A stretch of DNA of 35,503 nt from Clostridia bacterium. Its GTDB lineage: Bacteria > Bacillota_A > Clostridia > Christensenellales > Aristaeellaceae. Positions 24,005 to 31,050 of this stretch are shown here, piece after piece. The notes under the pieces were generated by a model. It made no database searches. It was not told where the DNA came from and worked only from the letters and a program-made list of their open reading frames with translations. Made by a program: the position numbers and the translations under genes. Location of the stretch: positions 1 to 35,503 of the forward strand of contig JAFWQM010000165.1 in the NCBI GenBank assembly GCA_017509065.1, given 5' to 3'. Numbering within the stretch: position 1 is the stretch's first letter; the number at the start of each line of letters is the position of its first letter.

Positions 24005-24586
24005 ATGGAACAGGAAAAGAAGGAAGACAGGCGCGTGCGCCGCACGAAAAAGCTGCTGACGCAGGCATTGACCCAGCTTTTGCAGGAAAAGCAGGTCAAT
24101 GAAATCACCGTGAAGGAACTGACCGATCTGGCGGATATGAACCGGGGCACTTTTTACCTGTATTATAAGGATATTTTCGATATGCTGGAGAAAACCGAGG
24201 ACAACATGTTTGCAGCTCTGGACGCCATTATGGAGCGGCATGAAGGAGAAGCCCTTGCCGCTCAAACCAGGCCCATGCTGCAGGACTTATTCGCCTTCAT
24301 TCAGGAAAACAAAGAAATGTGCCGGGTGCTGCTCAGCGCCAACGGGGACATGAATTTTCTGCACCGGCTGAACGAGGTGGTGCGCGAAAAGTGCCGCAGC
24401 GCCTGGCTGGCCCTGCGCAAAGCCCAGGATGAAGACGCCTTTGACTACCACTACAGCTTCGTGGTGTTCGGCTGCGCCGGGCTGATCCGCGCCTGGGTGA
24501 ACCGAGATTGCCCCGAATCCGCGGAGGAAATGGCGGAGCTGGCCGACCGCATGATCCGCCGGGGCAGCCTGACGGACTTGGGATAA
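24005..24586 (+). CDS. TetR/AcrR-family transcriptional regulator
   Basis: The 193-aa product starts MEQEKKEDRRVRRTKK. Residues ~12-58 form the TetR DNA-binding domain (LTQALTQLLQEKQVNEITVKEL, helix-turn-helix ending GTFYLYYKD). The C-terminal half (FAFIQENKEMCRVLLSANGD..., FVVFGCAGLIRAWV) resembles the TetR_C ligand-binding domain common in Clostridia. The ATG at 24005 follows AGAAGG; the frame is open back to 23918 but that region is the operator and leader. It is divergent to the MMPL operon and most likely represses it and itself. It is the only plus-strand gene left of the origin. Confidence 0.9.
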   Translation: MEQEKKEDRRVRRTKKLLTQALTQLLQEKQVNEITVKELTDLADMNRGTFYLYYKDIFDMLEKTEDNMFAALDAIMERHEGEALAAQTRPMLQDLFAFIQENKEMCRVLLSANGDMNFLHRLNEVVREKCRSAWLALRKAQDEDAFDYHYSFVVFGCAGLIRAWVNRDCPESAEEMAELADRMIRRGSLTDLG

Positions 24587-24593
24587 TCCAGAA

Positions 24594-24613
24594 GAAAAAA
24601 ACGGAACCGCCGT
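24594..24613 (-). terminator. Weak intrinsic terminator after btuD
   Basis: On the minus strand ACGG-CGGTT-CCGT followed by TTTTTT, overlapping the btuD stop codon region. The stem is short, so termination may be partial. On the plus strand no T-tract follows the TetR gene. Confidence 0.4.
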
Positions 24614-25377
24614 CATTCCCACTGCGACAGCATATCCCGCATCCAGGCATAAACGTCCATGTCGTAGACTTGGCGCAGATTGTCCGGGGTGAACACATCG
24701 CTGATTTCACCTTGGGATACGCATTTCCCGTGATGCATCAGCACTCCGTGGGTGCCATAGCGCCGGGCCAGGCTCAGATCATGCACCACGGACAGCACGG
24801 CTCGGCCGGGTTCTTTCAGCCATTCCCGGATCAGCGAAAAAATATGCTGCTGATACTTGAGATCCAGGTGGTTGGCCGGTTCATCCAGGATCAGCACCTG
24901 CGGGTCCTGGGCAAAAACCTGCGCTAAAAAGACGCGCTGGGTTTCGCCGCCGGAGAGGGTGAGCATGCTGGCGCGGCGCAGTTCCGTAAGGCCCGTCAAT
25001 CGGAGGGCCTGCTCCACGCGCGCCGTCCCATCGCTGTCCCTGCCGGAAAGAAAGCCCGCTTTGTAAGCGTAGCGCCCCAGCCCCACCACTTCCTCCACCG
25101 TGTAGGCATAGCCCACGGTGTTTTTTTGCGACAGCACGCCGATCCGCCGCGCCAGCTCCGCGGGCCTGAATGCTCGGATATCCCGGGCCGCCCATTCGAT
25201 GGAGCCGCTGTAAGGAACGCCCCGGGCGATGGCTTCGATGAGGGTGGTTTTTCCCGCCCCGTTGGGGCCGGCCAGCATCAGCCACTGGCCTTCCCGCAGA
25301 TGAAAGGACAGATCGTCCACCGCGGCAAAATCTCCGTAGCGCACAGTGACATGATTTCCCGTCAGCATCCCTTTCAC
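24613..25377 (-). CDS. btuD: ABC transporter ATPase for cobalamin/cobinamide uptake
   Basis: The 254-aa ABC ATPase has Walker A GPNGAGKTT (37-45), the signature LSGGE (141-145), Walker B VLILDEP (161-167) and the switch His in VVHDLSLA. It is of the FecE/BtuD type, which powers FecCD-family permeases. The GTG start overlaps the stop of btuC; an ATG three codons later is the alternative. The cobalamin riboswitch ahead of the operon makes B12 or cobinamide the best substrate guess over iron-siderophore, which the protein alone cannot distinguish. Confidence 0.85.
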   Translation of the reverse strand: MKGMLTGNHVTVRYGDFAAVDDLSFHLREGQWLMLAGPNGAGKTTLIEAIARGVPYSGSIEWAARDIRAFRPAELARRIGVLSQKNTVGYAYTVEEVVGLGRYAYKAGFLSGRDSDGTARVEQALRLTGLTELRRASMLTLSGGETQRVFLAQVFAQDPQVLILDEPANHLDLKYQQHIFSLIREWLKEPGRAVLSVVHDLSLARRYGTHGVLMHHGKCVSQGEISDVFTPDNLRQVYDMDVYAWMRDMLSQWE

Positions 25378-26417
25378 CTGCCCTTCCTGGTATGATAGAA
25401 AATCACCACAAAGGCCACAGCCCCGACCATGGACGTGACCACACCGATGGACAGTTCAATGGGGCTGAGCAGCGTGCGCGCCGTGAGATCGGCGAGCAGC
25501 AGGAAAATGGCCCCGGAAAACAGGGAGGCGGGCAGCAAGCGCTTGTGGTTGGGCCCGACAAGCATCCGGGCGATATGCGGCATCACCAGTCCCACAAAGC
25601 TAACGGTACCGGAAATGGACACGCATACGCCGATAAGCATGGATACCGCGATCAGAATGACAAGCTTCACACGTTTCACGTTCACGCCGATGTGCCGGGC
25701 GTTGTCCTCGCCGACAGCGAAGGCGTTGAGTTCCGGGCTCAGGCGAAGAATCACTCCCCCGCACACGACCAGCGCGACGCACAGCAGCTTAGCCTGGCCG
25801 TAATTGACGCCGGAAAAGGAACCCAGCGTCCAGAAAGCCAGGGAGCGGGTATGGTCGCTGGCAAAGGTGATGATCAGGGAAATGATAGACGAAATGAACA
25901 TCGTAAAGATCACGCCGATGAGGATGATGCTGCTGGTGGCTAAAGAACGATCCAACGCGTAGGCCAGCGAAAGGATCAGGACAAGCGCCCCAAAGGCGAA
26001 TGCCATTGCCGCAATCATCACGCCGCCATACTTGGAACCCGGCAGCGTAAAGCCCGTGGCCATGGCAATGACAGCGCCCAGCGCCGCGCCGGAAGAGACG
26101 CCCATGGTGGAGCCGTCCGCCAGGGGGTTGCGAAGCAAACCCTGCATTGCCGCCCCGCACAGGGACAGCGCCGCCCCCGCAAGCGTAACGCACAGCACCC
26201 TGGGCAAGCGCACGTTCAATATGATGTTTTTAGCGATGTTCTGCGGGATGGGCAGCCCCCACAGCGCGTTCCATACGGCGATCACGGTATCTGAAAACGA
26301 AATGGACACGCTGCCCACACATACGCATAAGATCATCGTAAGCAGCAGCGTGACCGCCAGCAGCACGTAAGTCAGGGGCGTGAATCTCTCCCTTTTCAGA
26401 GCTCGGGCATCCTTCAT
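25374..26417 (-). CDS. btuC: FecCD-family ABC permease for cobalamin/cobinamide uptake
   Basis: The 347-aa protein has about ten membrane segments, as in BtuC and FecCD permeases. Family-like stretches include LPRVLCVTLAGAALSLCGAAMQGLLRNPLADGS at ~70-100 and SFVGLVMPHIARMLVGPNHKRLLP at ~285-310, the ATPase-contact loop. AGAGGA precedes the ATG by about 5 nt. It lies 313 bp from btuF, a gap filled by two repeat elements, and overlaps btuD. Confidence 0.88.
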   Translation of the reverse strand: MKDARALKRERFTPLTYVLLAVTLLLTMILCVCVGSVSISFSDTVIAVWNALWGLPIPQNIAKNIILNVRLPRVLCVTLAGAALSLCGAAMQGLLRNPLADGSTMGVSSGAALGAVIAMATGFTLPGSKYGGVMIAAMAFAFGALVLILSLAYALDRSLATSSIILIGVIFTMFISSIISLIITFASDHTRSLAFWTLGSFSGVNYGQAKLLCVALVVCGGVILRLSPELNAFAVGEDNARHIGVNVKRVKLVILIAVSMLIGVCVSISGTVSFVGLVMPHIARMLVGPNHKRLLPASLFSGAIFLLLADLTARTLLSPIELSIGVVTSMVGAVAFVVIFYHTRKGR

Positions 26418-26443
26418 AGTGTCCTCTTCCAGATGGTGAATTT

Positions 26444-26604
26444 ATTGCTCGCCCAATTGAATCGTGAATTCAGATGCGGGATGAGAAATCGTTCCAGACA
26501 AGGAACGAAACCGCAGGAATACTGGAGGTATTTCAAGGTTGAGTGACACAGGATGGACCGATTTATCGCCCGCAGATAATTCATGATTTAGTTGGGCGAG
26601 CAAT
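26444..26604. repeat. MITE-like repeat A, complete copy (161 bp, TA-flanked)
   Basis: Imperfect ~27-bp terminal inverted repeats start ATTGCTCGCCCAA and end TTGGGCGAGCAAT, with a T before and an A after, i.e. TATTGC...GCAATA, compatible with a TA target duplication of the IS630/Tc1 type. An internal hairpin TCGTTCC / GGAACGA is present. Nearly identical to 1-138 apart from a few bases. It sits between btuF and btuC. Confidence 0.85.
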
Positions 26605-26650
26605 AGTAAAGCTAACCAAATTTGAGTATGCAAGGCAGTTTGTCCCATAT

Positions 26651-26717
26651 ATGGCTTTCTCGGAAGGGGGTCTGGGGGAAACCGCTCTTTGGCCTCCAAA
26701 GAGCGGTTTCCCCCAGA
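26651..26717. repeat. Palindromic repeat C, copy 2 (22-bp perfect arms)
   Basis: After ATGGCTTTCTCGGAAGGGGG comes a perfect palindrome: TCTGGGGGAAACCGCTCTTTGG as two arms (26671-26692 and 26696-26717) around CCT. The hairpin lies 14 nt past the btuF stop, in the mRNA between the binding protein and the permease. With no T-tract it is not a standard terminator, but it may slow 3' exonuclease decay and raise btuF over btuCD. Confidence 0.85.
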
Positions 26718-26730
26718 TAATATACAGTGC

Positions 26731-27651
26731 TTACGCGGCGGGAACTTCCTCGTCCGCAATGCCGTTGATGAAGTTGTACAGCTCGATAGCGGCGTCCTTC
26801 AGGCGCGGGCCGGGCCGGGAAATGGCGTTGGATTCGGCGTTGAACACCTGGCCGTCCTTCACAGCCTTCATGTCCTGCCAGCCTTCGCGGCCTAAGATTT
26901 CCTCCACGGGAGTGGGGCCTTCGCCGTAGTACATCGAGATGGTCACGATATAGTCCGGGTCACGGGCGATGACCTGTTCTTCACTGACAGAAGCCCAGTC
27001 GTTCACGTCCGCAAAGGCGTTGGTCAGGCCGCAGATGCTCGCCAGCTCGTCCATGAAGGTACCCTTCCCGGCTGTCCACAGCCCCCACTGCAGGGGAGAT
27101 ACTTCAAAGTACACCGTCTTGCCTTCATCCGCGGATTTCGCCTTGATTTCCTCAAAGGTGGCCTGCATATCGGCGACGACGGCTTCGGCGTTTTCGTCCT
27201 TGCCCATCAGATGGCCGATCATGCGGATGGCGTAGTACACGCCCTCGATGTCGGCGGCTTTGCTGACTACGACCTTCACGCCGTTTTCCTCCAGCTGCCG
27301 CACCTGCTCCTCGCTCTGGCCCATGTCGTTCATCAGCACGACCTGGGGATTCAGCGCCAGGATCTCTTCAATGTTGGTTTCAGCGCCGGACTGCACCACG
27401 GGCTTATCCAGAATGGAGGCCGGATAATCGCAGTACTGACCAATGCCCACCAGCGCGTCCTCGCAGCCGATGGCGCACAGGATCTCGCAGTCCGAAGGCT
27501 GCATGGCCACGATCCGGGTGGCAGGTTCGGTCAGGATGATTTCCCGGCCATGCATATCCGTCACCGTAATGGCGGGTGTTTCAGCCAGGACGGGCAGGCA
27601 GCCGATGAGCATCAGCGCCGCCAGGAACAGGGAAACGAGTTTCTTGGACAT
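26731..27651 (-). CDS. btuF: Cobalamin/cobinamide-binding lipoprotein of an ABC importer
   Basis: The 306-aa protein starts MSKKLVSLFLAALMLIGCLP, with a lipobox LIGC at residues ~15-18. It has the two-lobe helical-backbone binding-protein fold (PF01497): ITVTDMHGREIILTEPATRIVAMQPSDCEIL, ETNIEEILALNPQVVLM, and the C-terminal SRPGPRLKDAAIELYNFI. The ATG at 27651 is chosen because AAGGAGGG lies upstream; the open frame further on runs through the riboswitch. The leader riboswitch points to B12 or cobinamide. Alternative: iron-siderophore or haem binding. Confidence 0.87.
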   Translation of the reverse strand: MSKKLVSLFLAALMLIGCLPVLAETPAITVTDMHGREIILTEPATRIVAMQPSDCEILCAIGCEDALVGIGQYCDYPASILDKPVVQSGAETNIEEILALNPQVVLMNDMGQSEEQVRQLEENGVKVVVSKAADIEGVYYAIRMIGHLMGKDENAEAVVADMQATFEEIKAKSADEGKTVYFEVSPLQWGLWTAGKGTFMDELASICGLTNAFADVNDWASVSEEQVIARDPDYIVTISMYYGEGPTPVEEILGREGWQDMKAVKDGQVFNAESNAISRPGPRLKDAAIELYNFINGIADEEVPAA

Positions 27652-27805
27652 AGGGTTGTCCCTCCTTTTTTTGATCAAATGAATCAGCGAGAGGAACTCT
27701 TTAAGGAACAAACCCGAAGGGTTTGTGACGCGGAATGCGTCTGCTCCACAGAACCCAAGTAGCATGCGCAAGGTGCGCAAGCGCCGCAGGGCATGCTGGC
27801 AACAT

Positions 27806-27831
27806 AAAAAGCGTTCCTCCCTGAGGAACAC
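27806..27831 (-). terminator. Riboswitch-linked attenuator terminator
   Basis: On the minus strand GTGTTCCTC-AGG-GAGGAACGC (9 bp with one G-U) followed by TTTTTAT. It lies ~70 nt after the aptamer and ~155 nt before the btuF start, the expected place for a B12-induced terminator. Further hairpins follow, including ACAAACCC-TTCG-GGGTTTGT at 27708-27727. Confidence 0.75.
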
Positions 27832-27897
27832 TAACCAGGCTTGCGGCATTGCCGCAGGCCCAATAGCATATCCCACCCCCAGGGGATCGATTGATTC

Positions 27898-28080
27898 ACG
27901 GTGTAAACAAGTCTCCCGGCTTGGCCTCATCCTACTTGCGCACCTTCCCGCTTTCGCAGTGGCTTCCAATCGCGCGTTCGTCCGCTTCACGGTTACTGGG
28001 ATAGCCCGGAACTTTCATCCGCGTTCCTATGACGCGCTCCTTCCGGAACGCGCCGCGCATCGCTGCGCAGATACACCGGC
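27898..28080 (-). promoter_or_regulatory. Cobalamin riboswitch aptamer
   Basis: On the minus strand the leader reads GCCGGTGT at its 5' side, later GCCACTGCGAAAGCGGGAAG, then GGATGAGGCCAAGCCGGGAG ending ACTTGTTTACACCG. These are the conserved pieces of the B12 aptamer (GCCACTG core, and the B12 box AAGCCGGGAGAC). The P1 stem is CGGTGT (28074-28079) with ACACCG (27899-27904). B12 binding should lower expression of btuFCD. Motifs are clear; a covariance model was not run. Confidence 0.9.
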
Positions 28081-28098
28081 TATTCATTTGTCAGTATT

Positions 28099-28127
28099 AT
28101 TATAGACCCTACATCACGCAGCGTCAA
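28099..28127 (-). promoter_or_regulatory. Promoter for the btu operon
   Basis: On the minus strand TTGACG, a 17-bp spacer and TATAAT. The transcript would start near 28092, about 12 nt before the aptamer. Confidence 0.8.
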
Positions 28128-28184
28128 TTCATTTTTGCGGCTTGCGTTGATTCCCGCCGCTGCGGAGTTACGATTCAGATATTC

Positions 28185-28246
28185 CTGGGGGAACCGCTCT
28201 TTGGAGCCCAAAGAGCGGTTCCCCCAGACCCCTTCCGAGAAAAGCT
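28185..28246. repeat. Palindromic repeat C, copy 3 (opposite orientation)
   Basis: Perfect 20-bp arms CTGGGGGAACCGCTCTTTGG (28185-28204) and its complement (28108+100 to 28227) around AGC, followed by ACCCCTTCCGAGAAA, the inverted lead-in of copy 2. It lies upstream of the btu promoter. Confidence 0.85.
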
Positions 28247-28301
28247 GTAGAAGGATAAAGACTTTTGCTATAAGAATCAACCAACTGTGTTTGTTTTCCT
28301 T

Positions 28302-28345
28302 TATGGCTTTCTTGGAAGGGGGTCTGGGGGGAAATCTTCTTTGGG
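28302..28345. repeat. Repeat C, copy 4 (truncated)
   Basis: ATGGCTTTCTTGGAAGGGGG then TCTGGGGGGAAATCTTCTTTGG: first arm only. The second arm is replaced by a D-type hairpin repeat that starts in the shared GGGG. Confidence 0.75.
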
Positions 28346-28430
28346 GCTGAAGCGCCCGGAAAACCTGCCCTTGGGCTGGTTTTCAGCGGAGGGGCCGCAA
28401 CGCCCGGAAAATCATCCAGTGGGTGAATGT
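28343..28430. repeat. Hairpin repeat D, two tandem units
   Basis: Unit 1 (28343-28392): GGGGCTGAAGCGCCCGG, stem AAAACCTGCCC / GGGCTGGTTTT with one mismatch, then CAGCGGAGG. Unit 2 (28391-28430): GGGGCCGCAACGCCCGG, stem TCATCC / GGGTGA. The lead-ins are conserved while the stems differ. A third unit is at 35447-35503. Confidence 0.7.
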
Positions 28431-28633
28431 TAATAAAGAACCTGCTGGTTTAATCGCGTGATCGAATGAGTCACGCGATTTTTTTCGTTGAAGCCTTTTG
28501 CGACGGTAATCGGCTGATTGAGCTGTGGGAAATCAAACTCGCCGATGAAGTTATAGATGATCTTGATCTGCTGGACACGCTTGCCGTTGGAATGCATCCG
28601 TTCATAGTATTTAAACCATGGAATGTTTGACAA
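28430..28633 (-). pseudogene. Possible remnant of a large serine recombinase C-terminus
   Basis: A 67-codon frame reads ...NGKRVQQIKIIYNFIGEFDF..., resembling the C-terminal strand region found in resolvase-type large serine recombinases (K/R-x-Q-x-I-x-I-x-Y-x-F-I-G). Nothing of the catalytic or zinc-ribbon parts is present and no good ribosome binding site precedes it. The 3' end overlaps an inverted repeat. It may mark an old mobile-element excision. The resemblance is short and uncertain. Confidence 0.3.
28452..28485 (+). terminator. Intrinsic terminator without an obvious gene
   Basis: AATCGCGTGA, a 9-nt loop, TCACGCGATT and then TTTTTT on the plus strand: a perfect 10-bp stem. No plus-strand gene lies upstream, so it may be left over from a deleted gene. 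The 28081-28803 gap otherwise holds repeats C and D, the btu promoter and little else that I can recognise between 28634 and 28763. Confidence 0.7.
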
Positions 28634-28763
28634 TCAAACGCAAAACAAAGGGATGTCGCTCAGAATGGCAGTAAAAGGGTACTCGTTCAAGTTTTTGGCG
28701 GGTACCCACATTATTATTCTTAGGTATACACTTAAGGCGTTCCCGTTTAGCTGAATGACTATC

Positions 28764-28788
28764 AAAAAAACCCCGCGCGAAGCGGGGC
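28764..28788 (-). terminator. Intrinsic terminator of the amino-acid-type binding protein gene
   Basis: On the minus strand CCCCGC, a 5-nt loop, GCGGGG and seven T, ~15 bp after the stop at 28804. Confidence 0.9.
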
Positions 28789-28803
28789 GAAATTAGAACC
28801 GGA

Positions 28804-29595
28804 TTACGTCGGATTGGTCAGGTCCGCGCCGAAATACTTGATGGAGAGTTCGGCCAGGGTGCCGTCCTCGCGGGCCTGCTGAAGGATAGCGTTAATGGCT
28901 TCCACCAGGCTGGCTGTATCGTCAGCCTTGCGCACGGGGTAGCACACCGGGTCGCCGGGCACGGTCAGCACTACCTTGATGGGCGCTTCGGGATGCTCGC
29001 CCATGTAGTCCTCCACACTGCCCCTGGCGTTGATGGTAGCGTCCACGCGGCCCTGAATCACCATGGACATGGTTTCGCCCAGGGTGTCCACATAGACCAC
29101 TTCCGCGCCCATCGCCTCAGCGCGCTGGGCATAGGTGGAGTTGGGGGAATTGGAGGTCTTGCGGCCTTTCAGATCTTCAAAGGTCTTGATGTCCTCGTTG
29201 GTATCCTTCACGGCCAGCACGATTTCGGTGTACACATAGGGATCGGAGAAGGAATACTTTTCCGCGCGGTCCTCGGTGTAGTCCACGCCGTTGCAGGCGA
29301 TGTCAAAGCGGCCCGTGTCCACGCCCGCTAAGATGGACGCCCAGTCGGTTTCCATAAACTGCGGCTCCACGCCCAGGCCGTGGGCGATCAGCGTGCCGAT
29401 TTCGATGTCAAACCCGGTCAGCACGTCGCTTTCATCGTGATAGGTCCAGGGGCTCCAGTTGCCTTCGGTGGCAATGATCAGGGTGCCGCGCTCTTTGATG
29501 CGGGCCAGCAGGTCTGGCTGGCTCGTTTCCGCCGCCGCCATTACGGAGACGGAGAGCAGCATCAGGGCAATGAGTAGCGCAAACAGTTTCTTCAC
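28804..29595 (-). CDS. Amino-acid-type ABC transporter substrate-binding protein (orphan)
   Basis: The 263-aa protein has a signal peptide (MKKLFALLIALMLLSVSVMAAAE) and the SBP_bac_3 fold: RIKERGTLIIATEGNWSPWTYHDE near the N-terminus, LTGFDIEIG, DWASILAGVDTGRFDIACNGVDYTEDRAEKYSFSDPY in the middle, and LAELSIKYFGADLT at the end. It should bind a polar amino acid such as cystine or glutamine. GTG start with AAGGAGG upstream. No permease or ATPase follows: a terminator comes directly after, so it must use another transporter or act as a sensor domain. It has its own promoter. Confidence 0.9.
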   Translation of the reverse strand: MKKLFALLIALMLLSVSVMAAAETSQPDLLARIKERGTLIIATEGNWSPWTYHDESDVLTGFDIEIGTLIAHGLGVEPQFMETDWASILAGVDTGRFDIACNGVDYTEDRAEKYSFSDPYVYTEIVLAVKDTNEDIKTFEDLKGRKTSNSPNSTYAQRAEAMGAEVVYVDTLGETMSMVIQGRVDATINARGSVEDYMGEHPEAPIKVVLTVPGDPVCYPVRKADDTASLVEAINAILQQAREDGTLAELSIKYFGADLTNPT

Positions 29596-29634
29596 AGCCG
29601 GTTTCCTCCTTTTATGCTTTCAGATATAAAGAAA

Positions 29635-29666
29635 TCCTTCCGCGCATATCCCTTCCAGCGGAAGGA
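29635..29666 (-). terminator. Hairpin between dnaA and the binding-protein gene (terminator or attenuator)
   Basis: On the minus strand TCCTTCCGC, a 14-nt loop, GCGGAAGGA, then TTTCTTTAT. It could end the dnaA transcript, but it lies downstream of the predicted promoter at 29674-29702, so it would also be in the 5' leader of the binding-protein mRNA. Confidence 0.55.
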
Positions 29667-29673
29667 CAAGTCT

Positions 29674-29702
29674 ATCTTAACATATCTTTATTGCGTGGTC
29701 AA
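29674..29702 (-). promoter_or_regulatory. Promoter for the amino-acid-type binding protein
   Basis: On the minus strand TTGACC, a 17-bp spacer and TAAGAT, starting ~25 bp past the dnaA stop codon. Confidence 0.65.
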
Positions 29703-29727
29703 TAATGCGATTTACAAAATTTACTAT

Positions 29728-31050
29728 TTATCTTTCCGCTAAATTTTGCATCAGGTCGTTGACCAGCGTATTGAGGGAGGGCGAAGCCTTCATATCGGCG
29801 GCGACCTTCTGGCAGGCGTGGTTGACGGTGGAATGGTCGCGGCCGCCGAAGCAGTCGCCGATGGCGGTGAGCGGCGCACTGACCAGCTCGCGGGAAATAT
29901 ACATGGCGATCTGGCGGGGCGTGGCCACGTCGCGGCTGCGGCGGGGGCCTTTGAGCTCCGCGGTCGTCACGTTATAATACGCGGCGACAGCTTCCATCAC
30001 GTCCTCGCAGGTGACATGGCGCGGCTCGGAGCGGGCGAAAATTTCCCGCAGCGCGTCCTCCGCCAGGGCTTTGTCCACCGGCTTTCCGGTCAGGGAGGAA
30101 TAGGCAACCAGCCTGGTCAGGCACCCTTCCAGCTCGCGCACGTTATTGGTGACGCGCTCGGCGATCATGGTGAGCACGGCGGTATCCACGTTCAGCATCT
30201 CTTCTTCCGCCTTGCGCTTGAGAATCGCCACGCGGGTTTCCAGGTCAGGCTTGGAAATATCGGCGATGAGCCCCCACTCAAAGCGGCTCACCAGCCTTTC
30301 CTCCAGCTTCACGATGTCGCGCGGCGGCTTGTCGGAGGTCATCACGATCTGCTTTCCCGCGGTGTGGAGGGTGTTGAAAGTATGGAAAAATTCCTCCTGC
30401 ATCCCCATTTTGCCGGTCAGGAACTGGATATCATCCACCATCAGCACGTCGATGTTGCGGTATTTTTCCCGGAATTCCGCCTGGGTTTTTTTGTTGAGCG
30501 CGTTCACCATCTCGTTCATGAACAGCTCGCTGGTCACGTACTTGATGCGCAGGGATGGATTCTGGCTGAGCATATAATTTCCGATGGCGTGGATCAAATG
30601 GGTTTTCCCCAGGCCGACGCCGCCGTAGATAAACAGGGGGTTATAGGCGTCCGCCGGAGCTTCGGCCACGGCCAGCGCCGCCGCCTGTGCGAAGCGGTTG
30701 CTGCTGCCTACCACGAAGGTGTCAAATGTATAGCGCGGATTCAGGTTGGCTCTTTCCGCAGGCTTGTCCTCCACCGCGGCGCCCGCGCGGTATTTTTCCG
30801 CCTGCGCGGGCGTGAGGATCTTCGCTTTGATCGGCCGCCCAGCCACCTCGCTGAGCGAATTGCTGATCAGCACGGAATAGCGCGGCACCACAAAGCTGTA
30901 ATAAAAATCCGTCACAGCCTCAATATAGAACTGATCGCTCTCCGCGCCGAGAGGACGCAGCGCTGCTTTGATCCAGGTATCAAAGGTGACTGACGTCATT
31001 TCCCCGTGCATCACCACGCACGCCTGATCCCATATCGCCTGTATATCCAT
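29728..31050 (-). CDS. dnaA: Chromosomal replication initiator protein DnaA
   Basis: The 440-aa protein starts MDIQAIWDQACVVMHG. Domain I covers ~1-75, a short linker follows, then the AAA+ domain with Walker A GGVGLGKT (143-150), Walker B VLMVDDIQF, sensor 1 VMTSDKPP and the arginine region RLVSRFEWGL. Domain IV has the signature FGGRDHSTVNHA that reads DnaA boxes. The ATG at 31050 is chosen because CGGAGG lies upstream; the frame runs open to 31329 into the promoter. dnaN does not follow as it does in most Firmicutes. Two DnaA-box-like sites lie in its leader, which suggests autoregulation. Confidence 0.97.
   Translation of the reverse strand: MDIQAIWDQACVVMHGEMTSVTFDTWIKAALRPLGAESDQFYIEAVTDFYYSFVVPRYSVLISNSLSEVAGRPIKAKILTPAQAEKYRAGAAVEDKPAERANLNPRYTFDTFVVGSSNRFAQAAALAVAEAPADAYNPLFIYGGVGLGKTHLIHAIGNYMLSQNPSLRIKYVTSELFMNEMVNALNKKTQAEFREKYRNIDVLMVDDIQFLTGKMGMQEEFFHTFNTLHTAGKQIVMTSDKPPRDIVKLEERLVSRFEWGLIADISKPDLETRVAILKRKAEEEMLNVDTAVLTMIAERVTNNVRELEGCLTRLVAYSSLTGKPVDKALAEDALREIFARSEPRHVTCEDVMEAVAAYYNVTTAELKGPRRSRDVATPRQIAMYISRELVSAPLTAIGDCFGGRDHSTVNHACQKVAADMKASPSLNTLVNDLMQNLAER

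Noticed and set aside
25660..25690. CGTTTCACGTTCACG within btuC as a parS site (consensus TGTTTCACGTGAAACA)
   Set aside because: Only the left half matches; the right half breaks the palindrome and the stretch is ordinary btuC coding sequence.
24613..27651. Iron-siderophore transporter as the main call
   Set aside because: The protein families allow it, but the cobalamin riboswitch in the leader favours B12 or cobinamide.
27652..27990. Long N-terminal extension of btuF
   Set aside because: It is the riboswitch and attenuator leader translated; the lipoprotein signal starts at 27651 after a good ribosome binding site.
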